Shown: piece by piece, positions 1 through 4,862 of the stretch
Numbering within the stretch: position 1 is the stretch's first letter
How the letters are laid out: each line of letters starts with the position of its first letter
Assembly (NCBI GenBank): GCA_013205335.1
Contig: JABMNB010000794.1
Location: forward strand, 1 to 6,790
Direction of reading: 5' to 3'
DNA length: 6,790 bases
Source: Rhodospirillales bacterium
GTDB lineage: Bacteria > Pseudomonadota > Alphaproteobacteria > Reyranellales > Reyranellaceae
Program-made: the position numbers and the translations under genes
The notes under the pieces: model-generated
Told to the model about the DNA's origin: nothing
The model's database searches: none
The model's input: only the letters and a program-made list of their open reading frames with translations

Positions 1-67
1 CCAGGGTGAGGCGACTACGAACCCGAAACGAGAGCAGGGAAGCTGGGGCGGACAGAAGCGTGGGCAT
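1..67 (-). CDS. integrase-type transposase, N-terminal fragment cut by window edge
   Basis: An ATG at 67-65 opens a frame that is still open at position 1, giving 22 visible residues (MPTLLSAPASLLSF, then RVRSRLTL). They match the start of the disrupted integrase at 4687 (MITLLSALGSLLSF, then RVRSRLTV), so this is a second copy of the same gene family. The family, recognised from memory, is a DDE/integrase-core transposase common in Rhizobiales, in which the continuation is a conserved LRHQL and RRQRPGRPRL stretch. The catalytic part would lie outside the window, so whether the gene is intact cannot be judged. No strong Shine-Dalgarno is visible before the ATG. Confidence 0.45.
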   Translation of the reverse strand, partial: MPTLLSAPASLLSFRVRSRLTL

Positions 68-141
68 GCCGAAGACGGTATGACTGCGGCGCCAAAAACT
101 CTATGCATCTCGGTGGTTTCGACTTTTGAGCAGACACAGGC
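1..141. repeat. direct repeat copy A (integrase 5' region)
   Basis: Positions 1-84 align without gaps to 4621-4704 with 11 mismatches (about 87% identity). A weaker match continues to about 141, where TTTTGAGCAGACACAGG corresponds to TTTTGAGCAGGCACAGG near 4743-4759. The repeat covers the first codons and about 75 bases upstream of the start. The two copies lie in the same orientation 4620 bases apart. Confidence 0.85.
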
Positions 142-146
142 TCTTG

Positions 147-233
147 TGCTCCCGCCGTGCTTTCGTCCCATCGTGTCGGGCGGGAATAGCCCACGGCACC
201 GGCTGCAACGATTGCCGCCAAGCGGCGCCGCTC
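147..233 (-). pseudogene. degenerate class III cyclase N-terminal remnant
   Basis: Read on the minus strand from 233, the frame gives ERRRLAAIVAAGAVGYSR and then a DES triplet. This closely resembles the start of rhizobial adenylate cyclases, typically RRLAAILAADVVGYSR followed by an acidic DE pair. The neighbouring intact cyclase has RKLATILALDVAGYS at the same place. The position of the first metal-binding aspartate is a glycine here (codon 200-198, GGT, one base from GAT). Similarity ends where the integrase repeat begins, near 141. The frame is open upstream only to 329 and has no convincing ATG. I read it as the broken 5' end of a second cyclase gene. The match is short, so a chance resemblance is possible. 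Confidence 0.4.
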
Positions 234-352
234 TGGGGCCGATGGAATTTCTTCACCTCCCCACTTTGGATCGTAGAGGGGCTCACTCAGCGTAGCAACG
301 ACCCCGCCGATGTGCAGCGTTGACGTCGCCTACTGTCAAAATCAATTGATGG

Positions 353-2071
353 TCAGGCGCGCCGCGCAAAGGCGATCCCTTCCAGATAGAGGTCGCGCAG
401 GTCGGGGCGCCGGAACAGGCTGACGCGCTTGTCGACGTCGATGGTGCTGACGCGGCCGTAGTGCTCGAGCGCGACGGCCGCCGACTTCGCGTCGCGCAGG
501 TGACCGTGGCACGCGGCGAGCAGCGCCAGGTTGAACGACACCGAGGGCTGGAGCGGAATCGCTTCCTTGAGAAGCTGCACGGCTTCGTCGAAGCGGCGCT
601 GACCGAAGCGCGCGAGCGCCAGGCCGCCCAGCTGATGCCCGCGGTCGGAGGAACTGGGATTCAAGCGCATCGAGGTTTGCATATGCTCGGCCGCGGTATC
701 GGGATCGCCTTCGGCCGCGCGAAGGAAAGCGCTCATCATCCAGGCGATATACGATCCGGGGTTCAGCGCCAGCGATCGGTCGAGCAGTATTTTCGCCAGC
801 GGATAGTCCGCGTCGAGCGCAATGTACGTTGTCGCGTTCCATGATAACGAGTCGGCGTCTTCGGGCGCCAGGCGCACCGCACGGCTGGCGTAGTCGAGGG
901 CGAGCCTGCGGTGTGGCGCGAGGTCGGCGGCCCAGCCCGACACGACGATCTGGCCATGCGCGTAGCCCGCCACGCTCAAGGCGCGCGCATAGTTCGGATC
1001 GAGCGCAAGCGCGCGGTCGATCTGGCGAACGGCCTCGAACATGGCGTCCTTCTCGTAGGTATCGACCAAGGCCACCGCCTTGAGATAGAGGTCGTAGGCG
1101 TCCGTGTTCGATGTCGGCCGATGCGCGGCACGCCTGATCTCGACGTCCTGCACCGTCGGTTCGATGATGCCGGCGACGCTCAGCGCAACTCTATCCTGCA
1201 GAGCGAAGACGTCGTCTAACGTGTCGTCGTAGTGCTGCGCCCACAATTGCGAACCGTCGGCGGCGTCCGTCAACTTCACCGCGATGCGCACACGATTGCC
1301 GGCTCTGCGCACGCTGCCTTCGAGAATGTAGCGCACGCCAAGATCCCGCCGGATGGATTGTGGGCTGGGCGGCTTGCCCTTGTATTGCTGCGTCGAGGCG
1401 CTGGCGATCACGAAGATCGAGCGGATGCGTGAGAGCGCAGTGGTGATTTCCTCCATCATGCCGTCGGCGAAGTAGGCTTGTTCGGGGTCGCCGCTGAGAT
1501 TCTGGAAGGGAAGCACGGCAAGCGATGGCTCGGTTCGCGGCGTCGCGGGGCGCGAAACGGAAATGGCGGCAGCCTCGACACCGGACAGAGCGAACGCTTC
1601 GGTGGTCTCGGACATCTTGTCCAGCTGGAGAATGCCGCGGGAGACCAGCCGGTCGACGATGGGATCGCGGATGGTCTGACGCACGGCAGCCGAGACCAGC
1701 GCGCCACCCGGATCGCTCCTGGCCATCAGCCGCGCGGCGACGTTGACGCCGTGGCCGAGGAGATCGCCGTTCGGTTGCACCACCACATCGCCCAGATGGA
1801 CGCCGATGCGAACTTTCGGCTCGCACGTTTCGGCCAGTCGGAACGCCGCTTCAACCGCCGCCAGGCACGAGCCGAATTCAAGCATGAAGCCGTCGCCGGC
1901 CGTGCTGAAGATGCGCCCGCCGTGGCAAACGGCGACGTCTTCGATGAGCGTGCGGAGCGTCGCGATCTCGGCGGTGGTCTTCCGTTCGTCGGCCTCCGTG
2001 CGCGCTGAGTAGCCGGCCACGTCCAGCGCCAGGATCGTAGCTAGCTTGCGGACCTGATTGTTGCTGGCCAT
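353..2071 (-). CDS. class III adenylate/guanylate cyclase with TolB-like and TPR regions
   Basis: A 572-residue protein, probably cytoplasmic, since no signal peptide or membrane segment is visible. Residues about 8-160 form a class III nucleotidyl cyclase domain, whose family makes cyclic nucleotides from NTPs. Both metal-binding aspartates are present (D17 in LALDVAGYS, D60 in STAGDGFMLEF), as are the transition-state residues N110 and R114 in GHGVNVAARL. The usual base-selecting lysine before TTGD is a serine (S56), so the substrate is uncertain. Residues about 182-311 are a TolB-like N-terminal region of the kind often found in these proteins (SLAVLPFQNLSGDPEQAYFA, then YILEGSVRRAGNRVRIAVKL). 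The rest, to about 560, is tetratricopeptide-type helical repeats, likely for protein contacts. I chose the ATG at 2071, directly before the conserved RKLATILALDVAGYS; a purine-rich AGGCGAGG precedes it closely. A longer frame from 2128 adds 19 unconserved residues. The 198 bases upstream show a weak hairpin (2141-2160) but no clear promoter. Confidence 0.9.
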   Translation of the reverse strand: MASNNQVRKLATILALDVAGYSARTEADERKTTAEIATLRTLIEDVAVCHGGRIFSTAGDGFMLEFGSCLAAVEAAFRLAETCEPKVRIGVHLGDVVVQPNGDLLGHGVNVAARLMARSDPGGALVSAAVRQTIRDPIVDRLVSRGILQLDKMSETTEAFALSGVEAAAISVSRPATPRTEPSLAVLPFQNLSGDPEQAYFADGMMEEITTALSRIRSIFVIASASTQQYKGKPPSPQSIRRDLGVRYILEGSVRRAGNRVRIAVKLTDAADGSQLWAQHYDDTLDDVFALQDRVALSVAGIIEPTVQDVEIRRAAHRPTSNTDAYDLYLKAVALVDTYEKDAMFEAVRQIDRALALDPNYARALSVAGYAHGQIVVSGWAADLAPHRRLALDYASRAVRLAPEDADSLSWNATTYIALDADYPLAKILLDRSLALNPGSYIAWMMSAFLRAAEGDPDTAAEHMQTSMRLNPSSSDRGHQLGGLALARFGQRRFDEAVQLLKEAIPLQPSVSFNLALLAACHGHLRDAKSAAVALEHYGRVSTIDVDKRVSLFRRPDLRDLYLEGIAFARRA

Positions 2072-2269
2072 TGCCTCGCCTGAACCTCGATCGTCGCGAT
2101 GGTACGCGAGCGTTGATCTTGACGCCATTGAGATTGCCAGCGCGGGCGTCTAGCCCTCGCTCTCGTCGTTTCTAGAGTTACGGTCGCAGGACCACGCGCA
2201 TTCTGAGATGCCCTGGCACATGTGAGTTGTCCCGCTTCCCGGTTATCGATCGGCTGAAGCTATGGGCAG

Positions 2270-2728
2270 TTAACGCGAGGCCCTCTGTTCGGCCCGCTGT
2301 TGCGCCCTGTACGCCCACGGGACCATACACTCGTGCATATGCAAGCCGCGCCCGGCTGCCTTAGCGGCCGCCTCCTGCGCGATGTACTGCGCCGAATACT
2401 GAGTGAACGCGAGCGCGTGACCACCGCTTACCATGGCGCCACCGAGATCGACGCCGTCTGCCCGGCACAGCGCCACCGTTCGGCCATAGCGGTCTGTACC
2501 TCTTGCTTCGCAGGTGATCGCTTTGTCCTGAATCAACTCGCGCAGGTAAGTCAGCGCCGCTCGTCCCGCCGGCCAGCCATCGGCGCAGGCCTGATTCGTC
2601 TCGGGCGCGTCGATGCCGTGAAGGCGGAATGCCGTGCCGTTGAGTTTAATCGTATCGCCGTCAACGACGGTCTGCGCTGCTGCTGGCATGGCCAAGAGCA
2701 GAGCTATTAGAGTGATGGCAGGGCGCAC
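2270..2728 (-). CDS. secreted staphylococcal nuclease-like (thermonuclease) protein
   Basis: A 152-residue protein with a signal peptide (hydrophobic ITLIALLLAM, then AAA before Q19) and a single SNase-like domain, so it likely acts in the periplasm or outside the cell as a calcium-dependent nuclease. Catalytic and metal positions known from staphylococcal nuclease are all visible: VDGDT (D23 and D25), R35, D40 and E43 in FRLHGIDAPE, and R83 in DRYGR. Cysteines at 48, 73, 88 and 134 could form disulfides. The length is typical for the family's short secreted members. The start is GTG (2728-2726), with GAGG at 2742-2739 ten bases upstream. It lies 33 bases after the stop of the small membrane protein gene at 2762-2878, so the two are probably one operon. 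The stop is TAA at 2272-2270, and no clear terminator follows. Confidence 0.9.
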   Translation of the reverse strand: MRPAITLIALLLAMPAAAQTVVDGDTIKLNGTAFRLHGIDAPETNQACADGWPAGRAALTYLRELIQDKAITCEARGTDRYGRTVALCRADGVDLGGAMVSGGHALAFTQYSAQYIAQEAAAKAAGRGLHMHECMVPWAYRAQQRAEQRASR

Positions 2729-2761
2729 GGCGCGTGATCCTCAACCGATCAAGCCCAAGCA

Positions 2762-2878
2762 TCAACGCAAAGCAATTAGCTCAAGAGCCGACTGCCCGAA
2801 TACAACGAGCAGACCAACTCCGAGAATCATTGACGCTCCGATCACGAAAAGGCGCACGACGTCATTTAGCTTCGTCAT
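2762..2878 (-). CDS. 38-residue single-pass membrane miniprotein
   Basis: ATG at 2878-2876, stop TGA at 2764-2762. The protein begins MTKLNDVVRLFVIGASMILG and ends FGQSALELIALR. A hydrophobic stretch at about residues 9-28 is long enough for one transmembrane helix, with few charges: a lysine, an aspartate and an arginine before it, and a glutamate and an arginine after it. The start has a GGAGG five bases upstream, by far the best ribosome binding site in the left half of the window, which is the main reason to believe the frame is translated. It ends 33 bases before the secreted nuclease gene, so co-transcription is likely. A TTGACA on the minus strand (3015-3010) could be a -35 element, but no good -10 follows at the right distance. 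I do not recognise a family; function unknown. Confidence 0.65.
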   Translation of the reverse strand: MTKLNDVVRLFVIGASMILGVGLLVVFGQSALELIALR

Positions 2879-2883
2879 CGTTC

Positions 2884-2888
2884 CCTCC
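2884..2888 (-). promoter_or_regulatory. strong ribosome binding site of the miniprotein
   Basis: The minus strand reads AGGGAGGGAACG directly before the ATG at 2878. The GGAGG core (2888-2884) leaves five bases to the start codon, a near-ideal spacing. It fixes the start of the 38-codon gene. Confidence 0.7.
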
Positions 2889-3022
2889 CTGAATGCCCGG
2901 TTCCCAGGTCATTGCCCTTGCAGGTTACGCTGGCACGGGCAGGTGGCAGCGTCACGAGGGATTTGGAAGTCGCAGATTCAGTCGACGTGAATCGAGAGTG
3001 ATGTCGCCCTGTCAACGCGCCG

Positions 3023-3119
3023 TTCAGAAGATGGGCCGACGACTTCCACTCTATCCTGGCCTACGTGACAGGGGACGGTGGACCAGGAGCTGCTGGCGCG
3101 GAACGAATATCTGGCTGCC
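3023..3119 (+). pseudogene. N-terminal remnant of a different integrase-core transposase, frameshifted
   Basis: From 3023 the plus strand reads FRRWADDFHSILAYVTGD. After one extra base at 3077 it continues as VDQELLARNEYLAA in the next frame. Joined, this is the typical beginning of a DDE/integrase-core transposase family that I recognise by the pattern LAYVTG-VDQELL-RNEYLAAENRIL. The expected ENRIL after LAA is missing: similarity stops at 3119, so the gene is both frameshifted and truncated. It faces the opposite way from the minus-strand integrase remnant at 3162-3202. The family assignment is from memory of conserved residues. Confidence 0.55.
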
Positions 3120-3161
3120 GGCCCTGCGCAAGACGTCATCCGGCCATGGAATTGGTTTGCC

Positions 3162-3202
3162 GAGCCGAGGTCGGCCAGGACGTTGCCGGCGCAGGACGGT
3201 CA
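3162..3202 (-). pseudogene. second exposed part of the integrase split by the IS element
   Basis: Minus-strand reading from the TGA core at 3202 gives TVLRRQRPGRPRL, the conserved continuation of the integrase whose first 33 residues lie at 4687-4589. The frame is restored when the element 3203-4587 and one TCA core copy are removed. After RPRL at 3162 the expected family sequence stops and unrelated codons follow to a TGA at 3053-3051. So the gene had lost its catalytic part, before or after the IS arrived. Confidence 0.6.
3200..3202. repeat. TCA core, left copy
   Basis: Three bases shared with 4588-4590 at the other end of the element. Keeping one copy rebuilds CAGTTGACCGTC on the minus strand and an open integrase frame. 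This is interpreted as the recombination core or short target duplication. Confidence 0.6.
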
Positions 3203-3205
3203 TAT

Positions 3206-3218
3206 GTGGAACGGCCCC
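3206..3218 (+). repeat. left subterminal inverted repeat of the IS
   Basis: GTGGAACGGCCCC, the exact reverse complement of 4571-4583. It begins three bases inside the element end. A related sequence, ATGGAACGGCTCC, occurs inside the element at 4503-4515. Confidence 0.85.
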
Positions 3219-3264
3219 TGAGGCAAGTGCTTTTTCAAACGATGGCGAAACGGGAGCGGTGCAG

Positions 3265-3272
3265 TCATATGT
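3265..3272 (-). other. candidate left donor guide in the bridge RNA
   Basis: Plus-strand TCATATGT equals 3200-3207, which is the TCA core plus the first five bases of the element: 8 of 8 matches, with the core in register. In the RNA it reads ACAUAUGA and would pair with the bottom strand of the element end. Confidence 0.5.
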
Positions 3273-3334
3273 CCGGCCTACTTGCGCGGTCATCGACCGC
3301 TGGCCTCGATGAAGTCCGAGACGCGAGTGGCTGA

Positions 3335-3348
3335 TCAACTGATCGCGC
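3335..3348 (-). other. candidate left target guide in the bridge RNA
   Basis: Plus-strand TCAACTGATCGCGC matches flanking target DNA TCAACTGATGGCGC (4588-4601) at 13 of 14 positions, nine of them consecutive and beginning with the TCA core. The flanking DNA is integrase coding sequence outside the element, so the match is not explained by the element's own repeats. Confidence 0.6.
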
Positions 3349-3463
3349 TGTGAGCGCATTGAACATAACGGCCTGTCTCGCGTCGGGATTTCGTCCCACT
3401 GGAATCGTCTGGCTTTGCACCTGCCTCTGTCAGCTTCCGCGTTGGTCTATTTGGACGTATCGA

Positions 3464-4504
3464 TCAAGCGGCCGCCATCTGGTTCCTCGCGCCATTCTCC
3501 TGGTATCTGCCGCCCTTGACGAGCAGCGCCCAGACGATGCGGGCCATCTTGTTGGCCAGCGCGACGGCAACGACCTTGTAAGGCCGCCGCGCCAGGAGAG
3601 CAGTGATCCACCTGGAAGCGTTTGGATTGCCCCGCGCATGCCTCAGCACCGCGGTCGCACCAACCACCAGGAGCGAGCGCAACGCGGGATTGCCCATCTT
3701 CGATATGCGCCCCAACCGCTCCTTGCCGCCGCTGGAATGCGGTTTCGGCGTCAAGCCCAGCCAGGCCGCGAAGTGCCGGCCGGACTCGAAGCCGCCAGGA
3801 TCGGGGACAAGCGCCCTGACGGAAGCAGCGGTGATGGCGCCAACACCGGGGATGGTGACCAGTCGCCGAGCATCATCATCACGCTTGACGGTCGCGACGA
3901 TCACCTTCTCGAGCTTCTCGATCTGCGCCTTCAACGCCTCTATCTGGCTGGCGACTTCCATCAAGGCATGACGGGCAGCCTTCGGAAGACGCAGATCCGT
4001 CTCGTCGCGCACGATCGAGATCAGCCCCGCAACCTTTGTTGTGCCGGCGGCGGCAATGATGCCGAACTCCGACAGGTGGGCACGCAGCGCGTTGATCACC
4101 TGGGTGCGCTGGTTGACCAGAAGGGCACGGGTCTTGAGCACAACGGCAGCCGCCTGCTGGACAGCGGATTTTACCGGCACGAAGCGCATGGTCTTGCGGG
4201 TCACCGCCTCGCTGATCGCTTCGGCATCCGCCGCGTCGGTCTTGCCGCGCTTCACGAACGGCTTCACGTAGACCGGCGGGATCAGCCGCACGTCGTGCCC
4301 CAGCGCACTGATCTCGCGCGCCCAGTAATGCGCGCTGCCGCAAGCCTCCATCCCGACCAGACAGGCCGGCGTCTTTTCGAAAAACTGCAGCACTTCAGCT
4401 CGCCGGAGCTTGCGGTTGAAAATCGGGACGCCACCGGCGTCGGCGGCATGAACCTGGAAAACCTGCTTGGCCAGGTCCAGACCGATGGTAGTAATCTGCT
4501 CCAT
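3464..4504 (-). CDS. IS110-family (IS1111 group) transposase
   Basis: A 346-residue DEDD recombinase. The N-terminal RuvC-like domain shows D10 (IGLDLAKQ), E53 (GMEACGSAHYW), and D90 and D93 (KTDAADAEA). A coiled-coil-like stretch follows at about 183-205. The C-terminal Transposase_20 domain holds PGVGAITAA (219-227) and FESGRHFAAWLGLTPK (239-254). It is followed by HSSGGKERLGRISKMG (256-271), the conserved region I associate with the family's catalytic serine. The family excises and inserts DNA through RNA-guided recombination of donor and target. The length is normal. I chose the ATG at 4504 because MEQITTIGLDLAK is the usual family start and GGAG (4515-4512) lies seven bases upstream; a longer frame from 4552 adds 16 residues without similarity. 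The stop is TGA at 3466-3464. The ribosome binding site sits in a possible inhibitory hairpin. Confidence 0.95.
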   Translation of the reverse strand: MEQITTIGLDLAKQVFQVHAADAGGVPIFNRKLRRAEVLQFFEKTPACLVGMEACGSAHYWAREISALGHDVRLIPPVYVKPFVKRGKTDAADAEAISEAVTRKTMRFVPVKSAVQQAAAVVLKTRALLVNQRTQVINALRAHLSEFGIIAAAGTTKVAGLISIVRDETDLRLPKAARHALMEVASQIEALKAQIEKLEKVIVATVKRDDDARRLVTIPGVGAITAASVRALVPDPGGFESGRHFAAWLGLTPKPHSSGGKERLGRISKMGNPALRSLLVVGATAVLRHARGNPNASRWITALLARRPYKVVAVALANKMARIVWALLVKGGRYQENGARNQMAAA

Positions 4505-4583
4505 GGAACGGCTCCGTTTGTGTGAGCATGTCGAACGGACACGCCGTGGCACTCAGATGCCGGAAGCGGCGGGGCCGTTCCAC
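4503..4583 (-). promoter_or_regulatory. possible hairpin hiding the transposase ribosome binding site and start
   Basis: In a minus-strand transcript, GUGGAACGGCCCC (4583-4571, the terminal repeat) can pair with GGAGCCGUUCCAU (4515-4503): 11 Watson-Crick pairs, one G-U and one mismatch, around a 55-base loop. The second arm contains the GGAG and the first two bases of the AUG. Transcripts entering from outside the element would therefore carry a masked start. Whether this fold wins over others was not computed. Confidence 0.45.
4571..4583 (-). repeat. right subterminal inverted repeat of the IS
   Basis: GGGGCCGTTCCAC on the plus strand, the exact reverse complement of 3206-3218, ending four bases inside the element end. 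Confidence 0.85.
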
Positions 4584-4587
4584 CACA

Positions 4588-4590
4588 TCA
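4588..4590. repeat. TCA core, right copy
   Basis: Matches 3200-3202 at the other end of the element. It lies in the integrase codons for Gln-Leu-Thr (CAG TTG ACC). Confidence 0.6.
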
Positions 4591-4687
4591 ACTGATGGCG
4601 CAGGGCGACGAGTTCGAGCTCCACCGTGAGGCGACTACGAACCCGGAACGAGAGCAGGGAACCGAGGGCAGACAGAAGCGTGATCAT
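4588..4687 (-). pseudogene. integrase-type transposase gene, 5' part, interrupted by the IS
   Basis: ATG at 4687-4685 starts MITLLSALGSLLSF, RVRSRLTVELEL, VALRHQL, 33 codons up to the IS junction. Beyond the junction the frame reads seven more sense codons within the element before meeting an in-frame stop soon after. The continuation TVLRRQRPGRPRL lies on the other side of the element at 3202-3162. The family is an integrase-core (DDE) transposase seen often in Rhizobiales, recognised from this N-terminal pattern. The same 5' region is repeated at 1-141. The gene is inactive here: interrupted, and lacking the catalytic domain beyond RPRL. Confidence 0.65.
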
Positions 4688-4760
4688 GCCGATGACAGTA
4701 TGACCATGGCACGTGAAACGCTCGCTTCCTGGGCTTTTGGAGTTTTGAGCAGGCACAGGC
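4621..4760. repeat. direct repeat copy B (integrase 5' region)
   Basis: Partner of 1-141, same orientation, 73 of 84 identical bases in the core part. From about 4761 to 4862 the sequence matches neither the other copy nor a gene I can identify. Confidence 0.85.
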
Positions 4761-4862
4761 ATCCACACGTGTCTCACAGGTGCTGACGCCGGACACGCCG
4801 CCTGGTGTTGCGCCAGCTTGCCGCCGTCTACGCCCGGCCGCCCAATAGAGCGTAGCGCCCCG

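Larger units (their letters stand above)
3200..3226 (-). promoter_or_regulatory. half of a possible circle-junction promoter
   Basis: On the minus strand, TTGCCT (3226-3221) is followed by 16 bases and then TA at the element end plus the TGA core. In the present insertion the hexamer reads TATGAC. If the element circularised, the next base would be T4587 and the hexamer would become TATGAT, five of six matches to the sigma-70 -10. The -35 matches four of six. Transcription from the circle would run into the transposase gene. Prediction only. Confidence 0.35.
3215..3455 (-). ncRNA. predicted bridge RNA of the IS1111-type element
   Basis: IS110-family transposases work with a structured bridge RNA that has one loop for the target and one for the donor ends; in the IS1111 group it is encoded downstream of the transposase, as this tail is. 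Read on the minus strand, a target-like stretch comes first (3348-3335) and an element-end-like stretch second (3272-3265), the expected order. Both include the core TGA and have the same sense as the left halves of target and donor. A small hairpin (GGGA, five-base loop, TCCC at 3385-3397) lies on the 5' side, and a perfect 6-bp hairpin (3286-3300) between the two guides. The outer limits are guesses; no promoter or terminator was found, and the RNA could be processed from the transposase transcript. Confidence 0.6.
3203..4587 (-). mobile_element. IS110-family, IS1111-type insertion sequence, complete, 1385 bp
   Basis: The element contains one DEDD transposase gene, 13-bp subterminal inverted repeats (3206-3218 and 4571-4583) set 3-4 bases in from the ends, a short leader of about 83 bases and a long tail of 261 bases. 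Subterminal repeats and a long noncoding region downstream of the transposase are marks of the IS1111 group. The ends were set by reconstruction: excision with one of the flanking TCA copies joins LRHQL to TVLRRQRPGRPRL in frame. No frameshift is visible in the transposase and both ends are present, so the element may be active. The TCA core could equally be counted as belonging to either side. Confidence 0.85.

Noticed and set aside
341..350. ATCAATTGAT palindrome just after the cyclase stop
   Set aside because: AT-rich, no loop and no T-tract, so not a convincing terminator; probably chance.
342..842. 166-codon minus-strand frame inside the cyclase gene
   Set aside because: Out-of-frame shadow of the TPR region, composed largely of Arg, Ala and Pro.
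2141..2160. GC-rich hairpin between the nuclease and cyclase genes
   Set aside because: Eight-base stem with one mismatch and no T-run; neither a clear terminator nor an operator.
3010..3015. TTGACA on the minus strand upstream of the miniprotein
   Set aside because: Perfect -35 hexamer, but the sequence 16-18 bases further reads GATTCA or ATTCAC, a poor -10; not annotated as a promoter.
3051..3359. 102-codon minus-strand frame across the IS left end
   Set aside because: It starts inside the predicted bridge RNA region and crosses the element boundary; only the TVLRRQRPGRPRL part is real coding remnant.
3350..4525. 391-codon plus-strand open frame
   Set aside because: Exactly antisense to the IS110 transposase, with no recognisable protein family; a shadow of a high-GC gene.
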